A stretch of DNA of 64,000 nucleotides from Ailurus styani (GCA_002007465.1 LNAC01000757.1:91569-155568); one strand, 5' to 3'. Shown: positions 46,143 to 58,218, counted from the first letter of the stretch. Notes: generated by a model from the letters alone, not told the origin. Numbers and translations are program-made.

Positions 46143-46899
46143 TGGAAACACAAAATCTCTAAGGGCAGAAGTGAGAGATGATCTAGCAGAACTTAAAAAT
46201 GCTATCAGTGAGACCCAATCTAATCTTAATACAGTAATAGCTAGGGCAAAGGAGGTGGAAGATTGAATTAGTGATCTAGAAGACAAATTGATACAAAAGA
46301 AGGATCAGGTGGAGGCCTGGAACAAACAAATTTGATGCCATGAAAACAAAATTAGGGACATAAATGACACCATGAAACATTACAATGGCAGAATTATTGG
46401 GATCCTGGAGGGGGTGGAGAGAGAGGGGCTACTAGAAGATATAGTTGAACAAATCCTAGATGAAAATTTCCCTAATCTGGGGAATGGAACAAGTGTTCGC
46501 ATCCTAGAGGCAGAGAGGATACCCCCCAAGATCAAAGAGTCTAGAAAGACCTCCAGACAGTTGATTATGACATTCATGAATCATAAATTCACAAAGTTGT
46601 TCCTAAGAGTAGCAACGGGGAAGAGATTTCTTATATTCAGAGGAAGGACCATCAGAATACTGTCAGACCTGTCCACAGAAACATGTCAAGCTAGAAAGAG
46701 CTGGCAATATATATTCAGGGCACTAAATAAGAAGAATATGCAGCCAAGAATACTTTATCCAGCAAGGCTGACATTCAGAATGGATGGAGAGATAGAGCTT
46801 CCAAGACCGGCAAGGCCTAAAAGATTATGTGACCACCAAGCTGGCAGTACAAGAAATATTAAGGGGGGGTCTATAAAAGAAGAAAAAGCCCAAGAGTGA
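46143..46899 (+). pseudogene. L1 ORF1 remnant
   Basis: L1 ORF1p is a trimeric RNA-binding chaperone. After the SINE the frame reads the coiled-coil end (AELKNAISETQSNLNTVIAR) with a stop in the linker near 46264 and another near 46335. Then an open stretch of 175 codons (46372-46899) covers the RRM-like domain (GRIIGILEGVEREGLLEDIV..., NFPNLGNGTSVRILEAERIP) and the C-terminal domain (ILYPARLTFRMDGE). The upstream coiled-coil part lies before the SINE (45865-45950). It is not translatable as one protein. Confidence 0.87.
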
Positions 46900-46996
46900 C
46901 ATAGAACAGAAATTTACAGAAAGAATCTATAGAAACAAGGACTTCACAGGCAACATGATGTCAATAAAAACTTATCTTTCAGTGGGAATGGCCTAA

Positions 46997-47524
46997 GTGC
47001 TCCCATCAAATGGCACAGGTTGCCGACTGGATAAAATGACAGGACCGGTCCATCCACTGTCTAAAAGAGACGCATTTGAACCTAAAGATACATCCAGACT
47101 GAAAGTGAAGGGATGGAGAACCATCTTTCAAGCCAATGGGCCTCAAAAGAAAGATTTGGTAGCAATTCTCATATCAGATAAATTCAATTTTAAGCTAAAG
47201 ACTGTAGTCAGAGACACAGAAGAACACTACATGATTCTTAAAGGGTCTATACAACAAGGGGATCTAACAATTGTAAATATTTATGCTCCCAACATTGGAG
47301 CAGCAAACTACATTAGCCAACTGTTAATCAAAATAAAGAGTCATATTGATAAAAGTACATTAATTGTAGGGGATCTTATCATGCCACTCTGGGCAATAGA
47401 CAGATCATCTAAGCAGAAAATCAACAAAGAAACAAGAGCTTTAAATGACACATCGGACCAGATGGAACTCATAGAGATATACAGAACATTCCACCCTAAA
47501 ACAACTGAATACTCATTCTTCTAA
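46997..47524 (+). pseudogene. L1 ORF2 endonuclease-domain remnant
   Basis: Open frame of 175 codons matching most of the APE-like EN that nicks the target. Readable blocks: RLKVKGWRTIFQANG, VAILISDKFNFKLKTV, TIVNIYAPNIGAANYI, LIVGDLIMPL, FHPKTTEYSFF. The metal-binding GDFN block is altered to GDLI, so the catalytic Asn is lost, and the N-terminal catalytic Glu region is out of frame. A stop follows SFF at 47522, just before the SRIDH block (47545 on). Confidence 0.85.
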
Positions 47525-48268
47525 AGGGCACATGGAACTTTCTCCAGAATAGACCACATACTGGGTCACAAATCAGGGTTCAAACAATACCAAAAGATTG
47601 AGATTATTCCCTGCATATTCTCAGACCAGTGCTTTGAAACTGGAAGTCAACCACAAGAAAAAGTTAAGAAGGAATTCAAACACTTGGAAGCTAAAGACCA
47701 TCCTGCTCAAGAATATTTGGATCAACCAGGAAATCAAAGAATAACTTAAATATTCATGGAAATCAATGAGAATGAAGACACATCAGTCCAAAACCATTGG
47801 GATAAAGCAAAGGCGGTCCTAAGGGAGAAATACATAGCCATCCAAGCCTCACTCAAAAAAAAATTGAAAAATCCCGAATACATCAGCTCTCTTTACACCT
47901 TAAGCACATGGAAAATTAAGAACAAATTAATCCAACCACATGCACAAGAAGGGAAATAATTAAGATTAGAGCAGAGATCAATGAATTAGAAACTAGATAT
48001 GCAGTAGAACACATCAACAAAACTTCAAGCTGGTTCTTTGAAAGAATTAATGAGATCGATAAACCACTGGCCAAACTAATCCAAAAGAAAAAAGAGAGGA
48101 CCCAAATTAATAAATTGTGAATGAAAGGGGAGAGATCACGACTAACACCAAAGAAATAGAAACAATCATCAGAAACTATTATCAACTGTTACATGTCAAT
48201 AAGTTAAGCAACCTAGAAGAAATGGATGCATTCCTGGAAACCTATAAACTTCCAAGACTGAAATAGGA

Positions 48269-49533
48269 AGAAATTGACAACCTGAATAAACCAATAACTA
48301 CCAATGAGATTGAAGAAATGATCAAAAACCTCCCCCAAAACAAGAGTCCAGGACCTGGTGGATTCCCTGGGGAATTCTATCAAACATTCAAAGAAGAAAT
48401 AATACTTATTTTCCTGAAGCTGTTTCAAAAAATAGAAACAGAAGGAAAACTTCCAGACATTTTCTGTGAAGTCAGCATTACCTATATCTCCAAACCAGGC
48501 AAAGACCCCATCAAAAAGGAAAATTTCAGAACAATATTTCTGATGAAGGGCGCCTGGGTGGCTCAGATGGTTAAGCCTCTGCCTTCGGCTCAGGTCATGA
48601 TCTCAGTGTCCTGGGATCGAGGCCCACATCGGGCTCTCTGCTCAGCAGGGAGCCTGCTTCCTCCTCTCTCCTCTCTCTCTGCCTGCCTCTCTGCCTACTT
48701 GTAATCTCTCTCTGTGTGTCAAATGAATAAATAAAATCTTTAAAAAAAAACTAAAAATATTTCTGATGAATATGGGTGCCAAGATTCTCAACAAGATCCT
48801 AGGTAATAAGATCCAACAGTACATTAAAAAGATTATCCACCATGACCAGGCGGGATTTATCCCTGTGATGTAAGGGTGGTTCAGCATTCGCAAATCAATC
48901 AATGTGATAGAATAAATCAATAAGAGAAAAGAGAAGAATCAACTGGTTCACTCAATTGATGCAGAAAAAGCATTTGACGAAACACAGCATTCATTTCTGA
49001 TTAAAACTGTTCAAAGTATAGGGATAGAGGGAACATTCCTCAACTTCATAAAATCCATCTATGAAAAACCCACAGCGAATATCATTCTCAATGAGGAAAA
49101 GCTGAGAGCCTTCCCATTGAGATTAGGAACATGACAAGAATGCCCATTTTCACCAGTGTTGTTCAGCATAGTACTAGAAGTCCTAGCAACAGCAATCAGA
49201 CACTAAAAATAAATAAAAAGTATTCAGATCGGCAAAGAAGAAGTCAAACTCTCTCTCTTTGCAGATGACATGAAGACTCCAGCCAAATTACTAGAACTCA
49301 CACTAAAATTCAGTAATGTGGCAGGATACAAAATCAATTCACAGAAATCAGTTGCTTTCGTATACACTAAAAATAAAACCATAGCAAGGGCAATTAGAGA
49401 ATTGATTCCATTTACAATAGCACCAAAAACCATAATATATCTTGGAATAAACCTAACCAAAGAGGCAAATGATTTATACTTGAGGAACTACAGAACACTC
49501 ATGAAAAAAACTGAAGAGGATACAGAGAGATAG
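48269..49533 (+). pseudogene. L1 ORF2 reverse-transcriptase remnant
   Basis: RT pieces: fingers in frame 48318-48540 (KNKSPGPGGFPGEFYQTFKE, SITYISKPGKDP), interrupted by a SINE (48548-48755). Then [14 protein letters not shown], SIDAEKAFD-like and the palm around 49260 (LFADDM, second catalytic Asp pair present as ADD). The frame 49270-49533 reads the thumb side (YKINSQKSVAFVYTKNK, FTIAPKTIIYLGINLTK). Several stops and frameshifts. Inactive. Confidence 0.85.
48548..48755 (+). mobile_element. CAN-SINE, sense, in L1 RT
   Basis: Complete SINE from GGGCGCCTGGGTGGCTCAGA to AATCTTTAAAAAAAAACTAA. Perfect 15-bp TSD AATATTTCTGATGAA at 48533-48547 and 48756-48770. Confidence 0.95.
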
Positions 49534-50361
49534 AAAAATATTCCATGCTCATGGATCAGATCAATTAAACATTGTTAAAATGTCTATACTACCAGAGCAA
49601 TCTATACTTTCATCAACATCCTTAAAAAATACCATTGGCATTTTTCAAAGTGCTGGAATAAGCAATCCTAAAATTTGTATGGAACCAGATAGACCTCGAA
49701 TCACCAAGTTAATGTTGAAAAGAAAAACAAAGCTAGTACCATCACTTTGCCTGATTTCAAGCTATATTACAAAGCTGTGATCACCAAGACAGCATGGTAC
49801 TGGCACATGGCACAAAAAGAGACACATAGATCATTGGAACAGAGTAGAGCCCAGATATGGAACCTCAAATCTATGGTCAAATAATCTTCAACAAAGAAAG
49901 AAAAAGTATCCATGGAAGAATATCCGTCTCTTCAATAAATGTTGCTGGGAAAATTGGACAGTCATGTACAGAAAAATTAAGCTTGAAACTTATCTTACAC
50001 CATACGTGAAGATAAACTCAAAATGGATGAAAGGCCTCAATGTGAGACAGGAATCCATCAAAAACCTAGAGAAGAACATAAGCAGTCACCTCTTTGACAT
50101 TGCACAGTAAATTTTTTTCAAGTCATATCTCCAAAAGCAAAGGAAACAAAAGCAAAAATAAAATTTTGGGACTTCATCAAGATAAAAAGCTTCTGCACAG
50201 CAAAGGAAACAGTCAACAAAACCAAAAGACAACTGACAGAATGGGAGAAGATATTTGCAAATGACATATCAGATAAAGGGCTAGTATCCAAAATCTATAA
50301 AGAGCTTCTCAAACTCAACACCCATAAAACAAATAACCCAGTCAAGAAATGGGCAGAAGAC

Positions 50362-50955
50362 ATGAACAGACATTTCTCCAAAGAAGACATCCAAATGGCC
50401 AACAGACACATGAGAAAGTGCTCAACATCACTCGGCATCAGAGAAATACAAATTAAAACCACAGCGAGATACCACCTTACACCAGTCAGAATGGCTAAAA
50501 TCAACAAGTCAGGAAATGACAGATGTTGGCGAGGTTGCGGAGAAAGGGGAACCCTCCTACACTGTTGGTGGGAATGCAAACTGGTGCAGCCACTCTGGAA
50601 AACAGTATGGAGATTCCTCAAAAAGTTGAAAATGGAGCTACCCTACGACCCAGCAATCGCACTACTGGGTATTTATCCTAAAGACACAAAGGTAGTGATC
50701 CTCAGGGGCACGTGCACCCGAATGTTTATAGCAGCAATGTCCACAATAGCCAAACCATGGAAAGAGCCTAGATGTCCATCAAGCAATGAATGGATAAAGA
50801 CGAGGTGGTATATATATACAATGGAATACTATGCAGCTATCAAAAGAAACGAAATCTTGCCATTCGCAACGACATGGATGGAACTGGAGGGTATTATGCT
50901 GAGCGAAATAAGTCAATCAGAGAAAGACAATTATCATATGATCTCTCTGATATGA
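50362..50955 (+). pseudogene. L1 ORF2 C-terminal domain, open 197-codon stretch
   Basis: Best-preserved L1 coding piece in the window. It reads [20 protein letters not shown], the Cys-rich motif [52 protein letters not shown] and [20 protein letters not shown] to a natural end (LISLI-stop region at 50953). CpGs survive here unlike upstream ORF2, consistent with a younger age. It lacks the remaining ORF2 in frame, so it is still only a tail. Confidence 0.88.
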
Positions 50956-51228
50956 GGAACTTGAGGGGCAGGGTGGGGGGTTGTGGGGGGTAGGGAGGGA
51001 AAAATAATGAAACAAGATGGGATGGGGAAGGAGACAAACCATAAGAGACTCCTAATCTCACAAAACAAACTGAGGGTTACTGGGGGGTGGGAGGGTAGGG
51101 ATAGGGTGGATGGGTTATGGACATTGGGGTTGGTTTGTGCTTTGGTGAGTGCTGTGAAAGATGTAAGCCTGATGATTCACAGACCTGTACCTCTTGGGCA
51201 AAGAATAAAAATAAAATTTTAAAAAATG

Positions 51229-51780
51229 CCAAAACAAACAAACAAACAAACAAACAAAAAAACCCCTTTTGCTCTTTTTGAGTGCTTTTAACCAGACNCC
51301 AAAACAAACAAACAAACAAACAAAAAAACCCCTTTTGCTCTTTTTGAGTGCTTTTAACCAGACNACCTGGAGGGTATTATGTTGAGCAAAATAAGTCAAT
51401 CAGAGAAAGACAATTATCATATGATCTCTCTGATATGAGGAACTTGAGGGGCAGGGTGGGGGGTTGTGGGGGGTAGGGAGGGAAAAATAATGAAACAAGA
51501 TGGGATGGGGAAGGACACAAACCATAAGAGACTCCTAATCTCACAAAACAAACTGAGGGTTAACTGGGGGGTGGGAGGGTAGGGATAGGGTGGATGGGTT
51601 ATGGACATTGGGGTTGGTTTGTGCTTTGGTGAGTGCTGTGAAAGATGTAAGCCTGATGATTCACAGACCTGTACCTCTTGGGCAAAGAATAAAAATAAAA
51701 TTTTAAAAAATGCCAAAACAAACAAACAAACAAACAAACAAAAAAACCCCTTTTGCTCTTTTTGAGTGCTTTTAACCAGA
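51229..51780. repeat. Duplicated blocks around single Ns at 51298 and 51364
   Basis: A 65-69-bp block ((AAAC)n plus CCCCTTTTGCTCTTTTTGAG to ACCAGAC) occurs at 51229-51297, 51299-51363 and 51714-51779. The longer L1 3' end block 50885-51297 recurs at about 51368-51780 with about five differences. Breakpoints fall exactly on the Ns. Likely unresolved assembly. Confidence 0.9.
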
Positions 51781-52072
51781 CTCCAAGTTAATGCCGATCC
51801 CCAAGCCCAGGGCACTTTCATAATGAGGTATTACTTTCCAGTGCGTCACTTCTGGTGGCTCCCTCCCCCTTCTGTTTATCATCTGATATCAGTCCTAGCT
51901 CTCCCACTTCACTTTACCTCACTGGTGATGATCTTCTGCCCCAGTAGATCCAGAAGTGGATAATCTTACTCCTCAGGCTGATTTCATTGGTGCTCAGAGT
52001 GTTCTGGTAGCTATTTAGTTCACTTCAGGGGACCCGTTGAAACAGGGGCTCCCACTTCTCCACCATTTTGCC
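51781..52072 (-). mobile_element. L1 5'UTR tip, antisense
   Basis: Minus strand reads from the tip at 52072 (GAGGAGGGGCAAAATGGTGG) for about 300 nt of 5'UTR, continuing to about 51750 (GGTTAAAAGCACTCAAAAAG). It is homologous to 43930-44265 in inverted orientation, at roughly 85% by eye. The rest of this L1 is not found to its left. Confidence 0.85.
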
Positions 52073-54159
52073 CCTCCTCATCCACCTTCTGCTGGATTTA
52101 GGCCTTATTTGTTGTTCATCTTCTAACTCCATTACATGTAAGGTTAAGTTGCATATTTGAGACTTTTCTTGCTTCTAACAGAAGGCCTGCATTGCTGCAT
52201 GCTTCCTTTTGAGGACCACCTTTGCTGACATCCCAAAGGTTTTGAACTGTTGTGTTTTCATTTTCATTTGCTTCCATGTACTTTTTAATTTCTTTCTTAA
52301 TATCCTGGTTGACCCATTCATTCTTTAGTAGGATGTTCTTTAAACTCCATGTATTTATGACTTTCCAATTTTTTTCTTGTGGTTGACTTCAAATTTCATA
52401 GCATTGTGGTCTGAAAATATGCATGGTATAAAATCTCAATCTTTTTATACTTGTTGAGGGCTGATTCTTGACCCAGTATGTGATCTATTCTGGAGAATAT
52501 TCCATGTGCACTTGAGAAGAATGTGTATTTACCACTTTAACATGCAATGCTTTGAAGATGTCTGTTAAGTCCATATGTTTCAGTGTGTTATTCAAAGTCA
52601 TTGTTTCTTTTTTGAGCTTCTGCTTAGATGATCTATCCATTGCTGTAAGTGGGCATTAAAGTTCCCTACTATTATTTATTATTTATTGTATTATTTTAGT
52701 GAGTTTCTTTATGGTGTTATTAATTGCTTTATATATTTAGGTGTTCCCAAATTGCAGCATATTTACACTTATTAGATCTTTTTGATGGGTAAGCCCCTTT
52801 ATTATGAGAGAATGTCTATCTTCATCTCTTATTATATTATTTGCTTAAATGTCTAATTTGGCTGATATAAGTATCACCACTCTGGCTTCTTGTTTTGTTC
52901 CATCAGCATGACAGATGGTTCTCCATCCCCTCATTTCCAATCTGCAGGTGTCTTTTGGTGTAAAATGAGTCTCTTATAGGCAGCAAACAGATGAATCTTA
53001 TTTTTAATCCATTCAGGTACCTTATGCCTTTTGATTGGACCATTTAGTCTATTTACATTCAGAATGATTATTGAAAGATATAAATTTAGTATCATTGTGT
53101 TACCTGAAGAATTGGTGTTTCTGGTGATGTTCTCTGATTCTCTCTAGTCTTTCTTGATTTTGGTCTCTTCTTTCCTTCACTCAAAGTGTCCCCCTTAAAA
53201 TCTCTCATAGGACTGGTTTAGTGGTCACAAACTCTTTAGTTTTTGTTTGTTTGGGAATCTTTTATGACAGTCTTGCTCCATGAAGACTGCTTGGATGCAT
53301 ATTTTTCCCATTCCGCCTATTGAATATTTCCTTTCACTGCTTTCTGGCCTGCCAAGTTTCAGTGGAAAGGTCTGGTGCCAACAAGATCTGTCTCCCCTTT
53401 ATGATAAGGACTTTTTTCCCCTTCTGCTTTCAGTATTATTTCCTTAGCTTTGTATTTTGTGAGTTTGACTATGGTATGCCTTGGAAATGGTAGAATTTTA
53501 TTGAATTTAATGGGAGTTCTCTGTGCTTCTTCAATTTTGATGTCTGTGTCCTACCCCAGATTAGGGAAGTTTGAATAAACCTTTTTCCCCTTTATCTCTC
53601 TCTTCATTTTCTGGGACTCCTATGATATAAACTACATTTTAATAAGTTGCTTAGTTTTCCAAGTCTACCTTTGTGGTCCATTACCTTTCCTTCTCTCTTC
53701 TTTTCAGCTTTGTTATTTTCCATAATTTTATTTTCTGTATCACTGATTCATTCTTCTGATTCATCCATCCTCATTTTTATGGTCTCCTCTTGGGGCTGTA
53801 TCTCAGTTACAGCATATTCAATTTTGGCCAGACTAGATTTTAGTTCTTTTATCTGAAGTATGGTATTCTCTAGTGTCACCTATACATTTTTCAAGTGAAT
53901 CTAGTATCTTTATAATCATTTTTAAATTCAAATTCAGGTGTTTTGATTTTATCTGTATTTATTAAATCCCTGGCTGTGAGTATGACCTCCCGTTCTTTCT
54001 TTTTGGGGGAAGCTTCTGTGTCTCATCATTTTGTCCAGAAAATAAAAGAAGAAAGAATAAGAAAATAACAACAAAAACACTAGATTCTGAGTGTATTTTG
54101 GTCTGCTTATAAAAGAAATTGGATCCCAAAATAAGAAGAAAGGAAGGAAGGAAGGAAGG

Positions 54160-54214
<55 letters not shown>

Positions 54215-55022
54215 AAAAGAAAAAGAAAAATACAATGAATGGAAAAAATTAATATACAATGTATATAAAGTATGGACATATAATTTTAAAAAATTTTTAA
54301 ATAATAAAATAAATGAAAAAAACAATATAAAACTAAAGAATAAAATTACAAAGGAGACTGGATACTATTTTCTCCAAGAACTGAATTTTTTCAGCCCTCT
54401 CTGATCAGTAAACTTTGTGCAAGTGATTTGATTATGTTGGTCTTCTGAGGGAGGGGCCTGTTGTACTAATAGAAATGTGCTTTCAGGGTGCAGGGAGGCA
54501 GGGATTGGTGTAAGTGGCTCTGGACACCACCAGGTGACTCTGTTTTGCTTCTGAAGCCTGAGTTATGATGGGCAGGAAAATATGGCAATGCCCTGTTCCC
54601 TAGCTCCAGAGCAGAAAATTCCCATCACTCCCTCCTCAGTGAGCCCTCACAGAAGAGTGATCAATCACTCTTGTCTCCCCAGTTTCTGTCAAAAACCTGT
54701 GTTCAACTGGTGTGTGTCTGATCTTTTTTATCTCAGGTATGGACTGATTTTTCAAAACTAAATTTTAGGGAATTGAATGGCATGGAGCCAAGGTTTTCCT
54801 CCTGGGGAGAGTCTCATCATGCTTCTGTCTTTTGCATGACCAGTCCCAGGAAAGCAGTCACACAGTCACACAGTGGTTTTCAATTTATGACAATACAGAG
54901 AAGATAGCTGGCACCTAGACTTGGTGATCTCAGCTGGATCCCAAGCTTCTATGTCTGGAAAGAGTACAGTATTTAGCTGGCACCCATTCTTATGACCCAA
55001 GGGATCTTAAGGCCATGGGGTA
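52073..55022 (-). mobile_element. Antisense L1: 5'UTR, ORF1, ORF2 EN/linker
   Basis: Antisense ORF2 linker and EN (52080-53150: CATTGTGGTCTGAAAATATG, GACCCAGTATGTGATCTATT), ORF1 (53260-54000) and 5'UTR (54000-55020). Broken by stops. It contains the GGAA/GAAA microsatellite. No frame above about 70 codons has L1 protein. Confidence 0.82.
54140..54230. repeat. (GGAA)n-(GAAA)n microsatellite
   Basis: Five GGAA units followed by about 14 GAAA units and A-rich remainder, in the antisense L1 5'UTR/ORF1 boundary. Confidence 0.95.
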
Positions 55023-55743
55023 ACACCCAGGATTTCATAGAGTAATTCTATTTTTAACGTTTAGAGGAACATCTGTACTGTTTTCCAGAGTGGCTTTTCC
55101 AGTTTGCATTCCCACCAACAGTGCAAAAGTGTTCCCGTTTTTACATATCCTTGCTAATATCAGTCATTTTCTTAGTTGTTAATTTTAGCTCTTCTGACTG
55201 GTCAGAGGTGGTATATCATTGTGGTTCTGATTTGTATTTCCTAATAAGTGATGTTGAGCACTTTTTCATGGTAGGCCATTTGTTTGTCTTCTTTGGAGAA
55301 ATGTCTATTCATGTTCTGCCCATTTCTTGACTGGATTATTTATTCTTTGCCTGTTGATTTTGATGAGTTCTTTATAGATTCTGGGTACTAACCCTTTATG
55401 TGATAAATCATTTGCTAGTATCTTCTCCCATTCCGTAGGTTGCCTTTTAGTTTTGTGGATTATTACTTTCACTGTGCAGAAGCTTTTTAACTTGATGAAG
55501 CCCAATAGTTCATTTTGCTTTTGTTTCCCTTGCCTCAGACGACATGTCTAGTAGGAAGTTGCTATGTTCAAGATGTAAGAGGCAGCTGTAGTGTTCCCGC
55601 TAGGATTTTGATGGTTTTCTCTCACACATTTAGGTCTTTCACCCATTTTGAGTTTATATTTGTGTATGATGTAAGAGAATGGTACAGTTTCATTCTTCTG
55701 CATGTGGTTGCTGAGTTTTATCAGCATGATTTGTTGAAGAGTA
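55023..55743 (-). mobile_element. L1 ORF2 3' part, antisense
   Basis: Antisense ORF2 C-terminal region (TTGCATTCCCACCAACAGTG; CTTCTTTGGAGAAATGTCTA; AACCCTTTATGTGATAAATC). Minus frame 55305-55505 reads ORF2 protein ([20 protein letters not shown]). It abuts a sense 3' end at 55744 and may be its inverted 5' segment. Confidence 0.8.
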
Positions 55744-56372
55744 TGAAGGTTCCTCAAGACATTAAAAATAGAGATACACTATGACCCAACAATTGCACTA
55801 CTGGGTATTTGTCCAAAGATATAGATGTAGTGAAAAGAAGAGGTACCTTCACCCCAGTGTTTATAGCAGCAATGTCCACAATAGCCAAATTGTGGAAGGA
55901 GCCAAGATGTCCTTCAACAGATAAATGGATAAAGAACACATGATTCATATATACAATGGAATATTACTCAGTCAACAGAGAGGATGAGTACCTAACATTT
56001 GCATTGACATGGATGGGACTGGAGGGGATTATGCTAAGTGAAATAAGTCAAGCAGAGAAAGACAATTATCATATGGTTTCACTCATAAGGAATAGTGTAG
56101 AGCACTACAGGGGAAGGGAGAGAAAACTGAATGGGAAAAAATCAGAGAGGGAGACAAACCATGGTAGAATCTTAACTCTAGGAAACAAACTGAGGGTTAT
56201 AGAAGGGAAATGGTAGGGGGAAGTGGTAACTGGGCAATGGGTATTAAGAAGGGCATGTGATGTGATGTGCACTGTGTCTTACATGCAACTAATGAATCAT
56301 TGAATACTACATCAAAAGCTAATGATGTACTACATGTTGGCTAACTGAACATAATAATAAAAAAAGAAAAAT
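55744..56372 (+). mobile_element. L1 3' end, sense
   Basis: Starts GAAGGTTCCTCAAGACATTA and runs to AATAATAATAAAAAAAGAAA. The frame 55956-56216 reads the ORF2 end ([34 protein letters not shown]) before the stop. Probably the 3' half of a twin-primed element together with 55023-55743, which ends in L1 coordinates close to where this begins. Confidence 0.82.
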
Positions 56373-56756
56373 GCTGGGGTTATTTTGATCAGGATTGTAT
56401 TGTATATGTAGATTGTTTTAGGTAGTATAGACGTTTTAACAATATTTGCTCTTCTAATCCATGAGCATGATTTTTTTTCCATCTCTTTATGTCTTCATCA
56501 ATATCTTTCATAAGTGTTCTATAGTTTTCAGAGTACAGATGTGTTACCCTCTTTGGTTAGGTTTACTCCTAGGTATCTTATGGTGTTTGATGCAATTGTA
56601 AGTGGGATTAATTACTTGTTTTCTTTTTCTGCTTCATTATTGGTGTATAGAAATGCAACAGATTTCTGTGCATTGATTTTATATCCTGCAACTTTGCTGA
56701 ATCAGTTCTAGCAATTTTTGGTGGAGTCTTTTTTGTTTTCTACATATAGTGTCATG

Positions 56757-57425
56757 TCATCTGCAAAAAGTGAAAATTTGACTTCTTCCTTGCTGATTGG
56801 GATGCCTTTTATTTCTTTTTTCTTGTTTGATTGTTGAGGTTATGACTTCCAATACTATGTTGAAAAGCAGTGATGAGAGGGGACATGTCTGCTGTACTCC
56901 TGACCTTAGGGAAAAAGGTCTCAGATTTTCCCCCATTGAGGATGATATTAGCTGTGGGCCTTTCATATTTGGAATAATAATATTGCAGTATATTCCCTTT
57001 ATCCCTACTTCGTTGAGGGTTTTTAACAAGAAAGGAGGCTGTATTTTGTGAAATGATTTTTCTACATCTATTGAGAGAATCATATGGTTCTTATCCTTTC
57101 TTTTCTTAATGTGATGTATCACATTGATTGTTTTGTGGATATTGAACCACCTCTGAAACCCAGTAATAAATCCAACTTGATCATGATGAATAATACACTT
57201 AATACACAGTTGGAATTGATCAACTAGTATTTTGGTGAGACTTTTTGCACCCAAGTTCATCAGAGATATTAATCTGTAGTTCCATTTAGTGGGATATTTG
57301 TCTGGCTTTGGAATGAAGGTAATGAGTTTGGAAGTTTTCCTTTCCTTTTTAAATTTTGGAATATCATCAGAAGAATAGATATTAATTGTTTTTAAATGTT
57401 TAATAGAATTCCCCTGGGAAGACAT
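56757..57425 (-). pseudogene. L1 ORF2 RT remnant with 222 open codons
   Basis: Minus frame covering fingers and palm of L1 RT: LITFIPKPDKYPTKWNYRLI, CIIHHDQVGFITGFQRWFNI, MILSIDVEKSFHKIQPPFL (first catalytic Asp kept in SIDVEKSF), GVQQTCPLSSLLFNIVLEVI. The frame shifts immediately before the FADD palm motif (present out of frame at 56750-56765 as a TTTGCAGATGACAT-type sequence). It begins at a Met after a degraded N-terminal block and cannot make an active enzyme. Confidence 0.85.
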
Positions 57426-57469
57426 CTGACCCTGGACTTTTGTTCATTGAGAAATTTTTGATTACCTGT

Positions 57470-57964
57470 TGTGGGAATTCATAGTGCCTGGCTAGAGAAG
57501 ATCTAATAAGCACATACCTTCCTGGATGAGACTAACTGAAAAGCAAAGGACTGTTCAGAAAACTGGGTCCCCTTTAAGTTTTCTGGGCTAAAAACAACCA
57601 GATTTTCATTGCAGCTCAATGCACTCATACAGGGAGAAAATTCTTGACTTAGGAGAAACATTTCTCTTTGGAGGTCATGCACTCCATGTACTCCCTGTCT
57701 GCATGCCTGTCACAAGCACAGCTTATTCTATTCACACAATACTCTCCATGCCACTGTCTTGATTATTACAGGTTCACATTCTTTCTTGTTTTTATTATTC
57801 CCTTGTTGTATTGATAACATTCACAGTAAATGTGGAAGCAGGGTCTGGCTTGGGACCTTTCACCACTAGAGCAGCTGGTCCCCAGCCCCTCTCCTTTCTC
57901 CTATTAAGGTGTCTGGATTAATCTTTTCATTTGTCACCTCAGGGTTTGTTGGACAAACCCAACA
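57470..57964 (+). mobile_element. Solo LTR (ERV family C) in L1 ORF2
   Basis: 495-bp insertion starting TGTGGGAATTC and ending AAACCCAACA, interrupting an antisense L1. Flanks CCTGT and ACTGG are only a weak TSD match. The right part, CTATTAAGGTGTCTGGATTA followed by TTTCATTTGTCACCTCAGGG, resembles a polyadenylation/U5 region, favouring plus orientation. No internal genes. Class not assigned. Confidence 0.7.
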
Positions 57965-58218
57965 ACTGGTTAAATATTTTTGCTGGTTATGGATCTGTTC
58001 AAATTTTCTATTTCTTCCTGTTTCAGTTTTAGTAGTTTATACGGTTCTACAAAATGTTCCATTTTTTCCAGATTGCCCAATTCATTGGCATGCAATTGCT
58101 AATAATATTCTCTTATAATTGTATTTCTGTGGTGTTGTGATCTCTTCTCTCTCATTCGTGCTTTTATTTATTTGAATCCCTTCGCTTTTCTTTTTGATAA
58201 GTCTGACTAAAGGTCTAT

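Larger units (their letters stand above)
43926..51228 (+). mobile_element. Near-full-length sense L1 with two SINE insertions
   Basis: From the 5' tip (GGAGGAGGGGCAAGGTGGCA) through 5'UTR (to about 45850), ORF1 (about 45860-46900), ORF2 (about 46980-50960) to the 3'UTR and A-rich tail. About 6.9 kb after removing the SINEs at 45951-46128 and 48548-48755. Both ORFs are broken before about 50200, whereas 50250-51228 is well preserved and keeps CpGs; this mosaic suggests a younger L1 piece or gene conversion at the 3' end. It is followed by gap-flanked duplications. Confidence 0.85.
56373..58218 (-). mobile_element. Antisense L1 ORF2 RT region split by an LTR
   Basis: Antisense RT and post-RT sequence at 56373-57469 and, after the LTR, RT N-terminal/linker sequence at 57965-58218 (TTCCTGTTTCAGTTTTAGTA; TTGCCCAATTCATTGGCATG). 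Removal of 57470-57964 makes the two halves continuous. Strongly diverged. Confidence 0.83.

Noticed and set aside
51229..51780. CRISPR-like repeat-spacer array
   Set aside because: Mammalian DNA; repeats are L1 tails duplicated at assembly gaps, with no regular spacers.
51077..51821. Minus frames with repeated FVCLFVCLF segments
   Set aside because: Caused by (AAAC)n tails and duplicated blocks around Ns.
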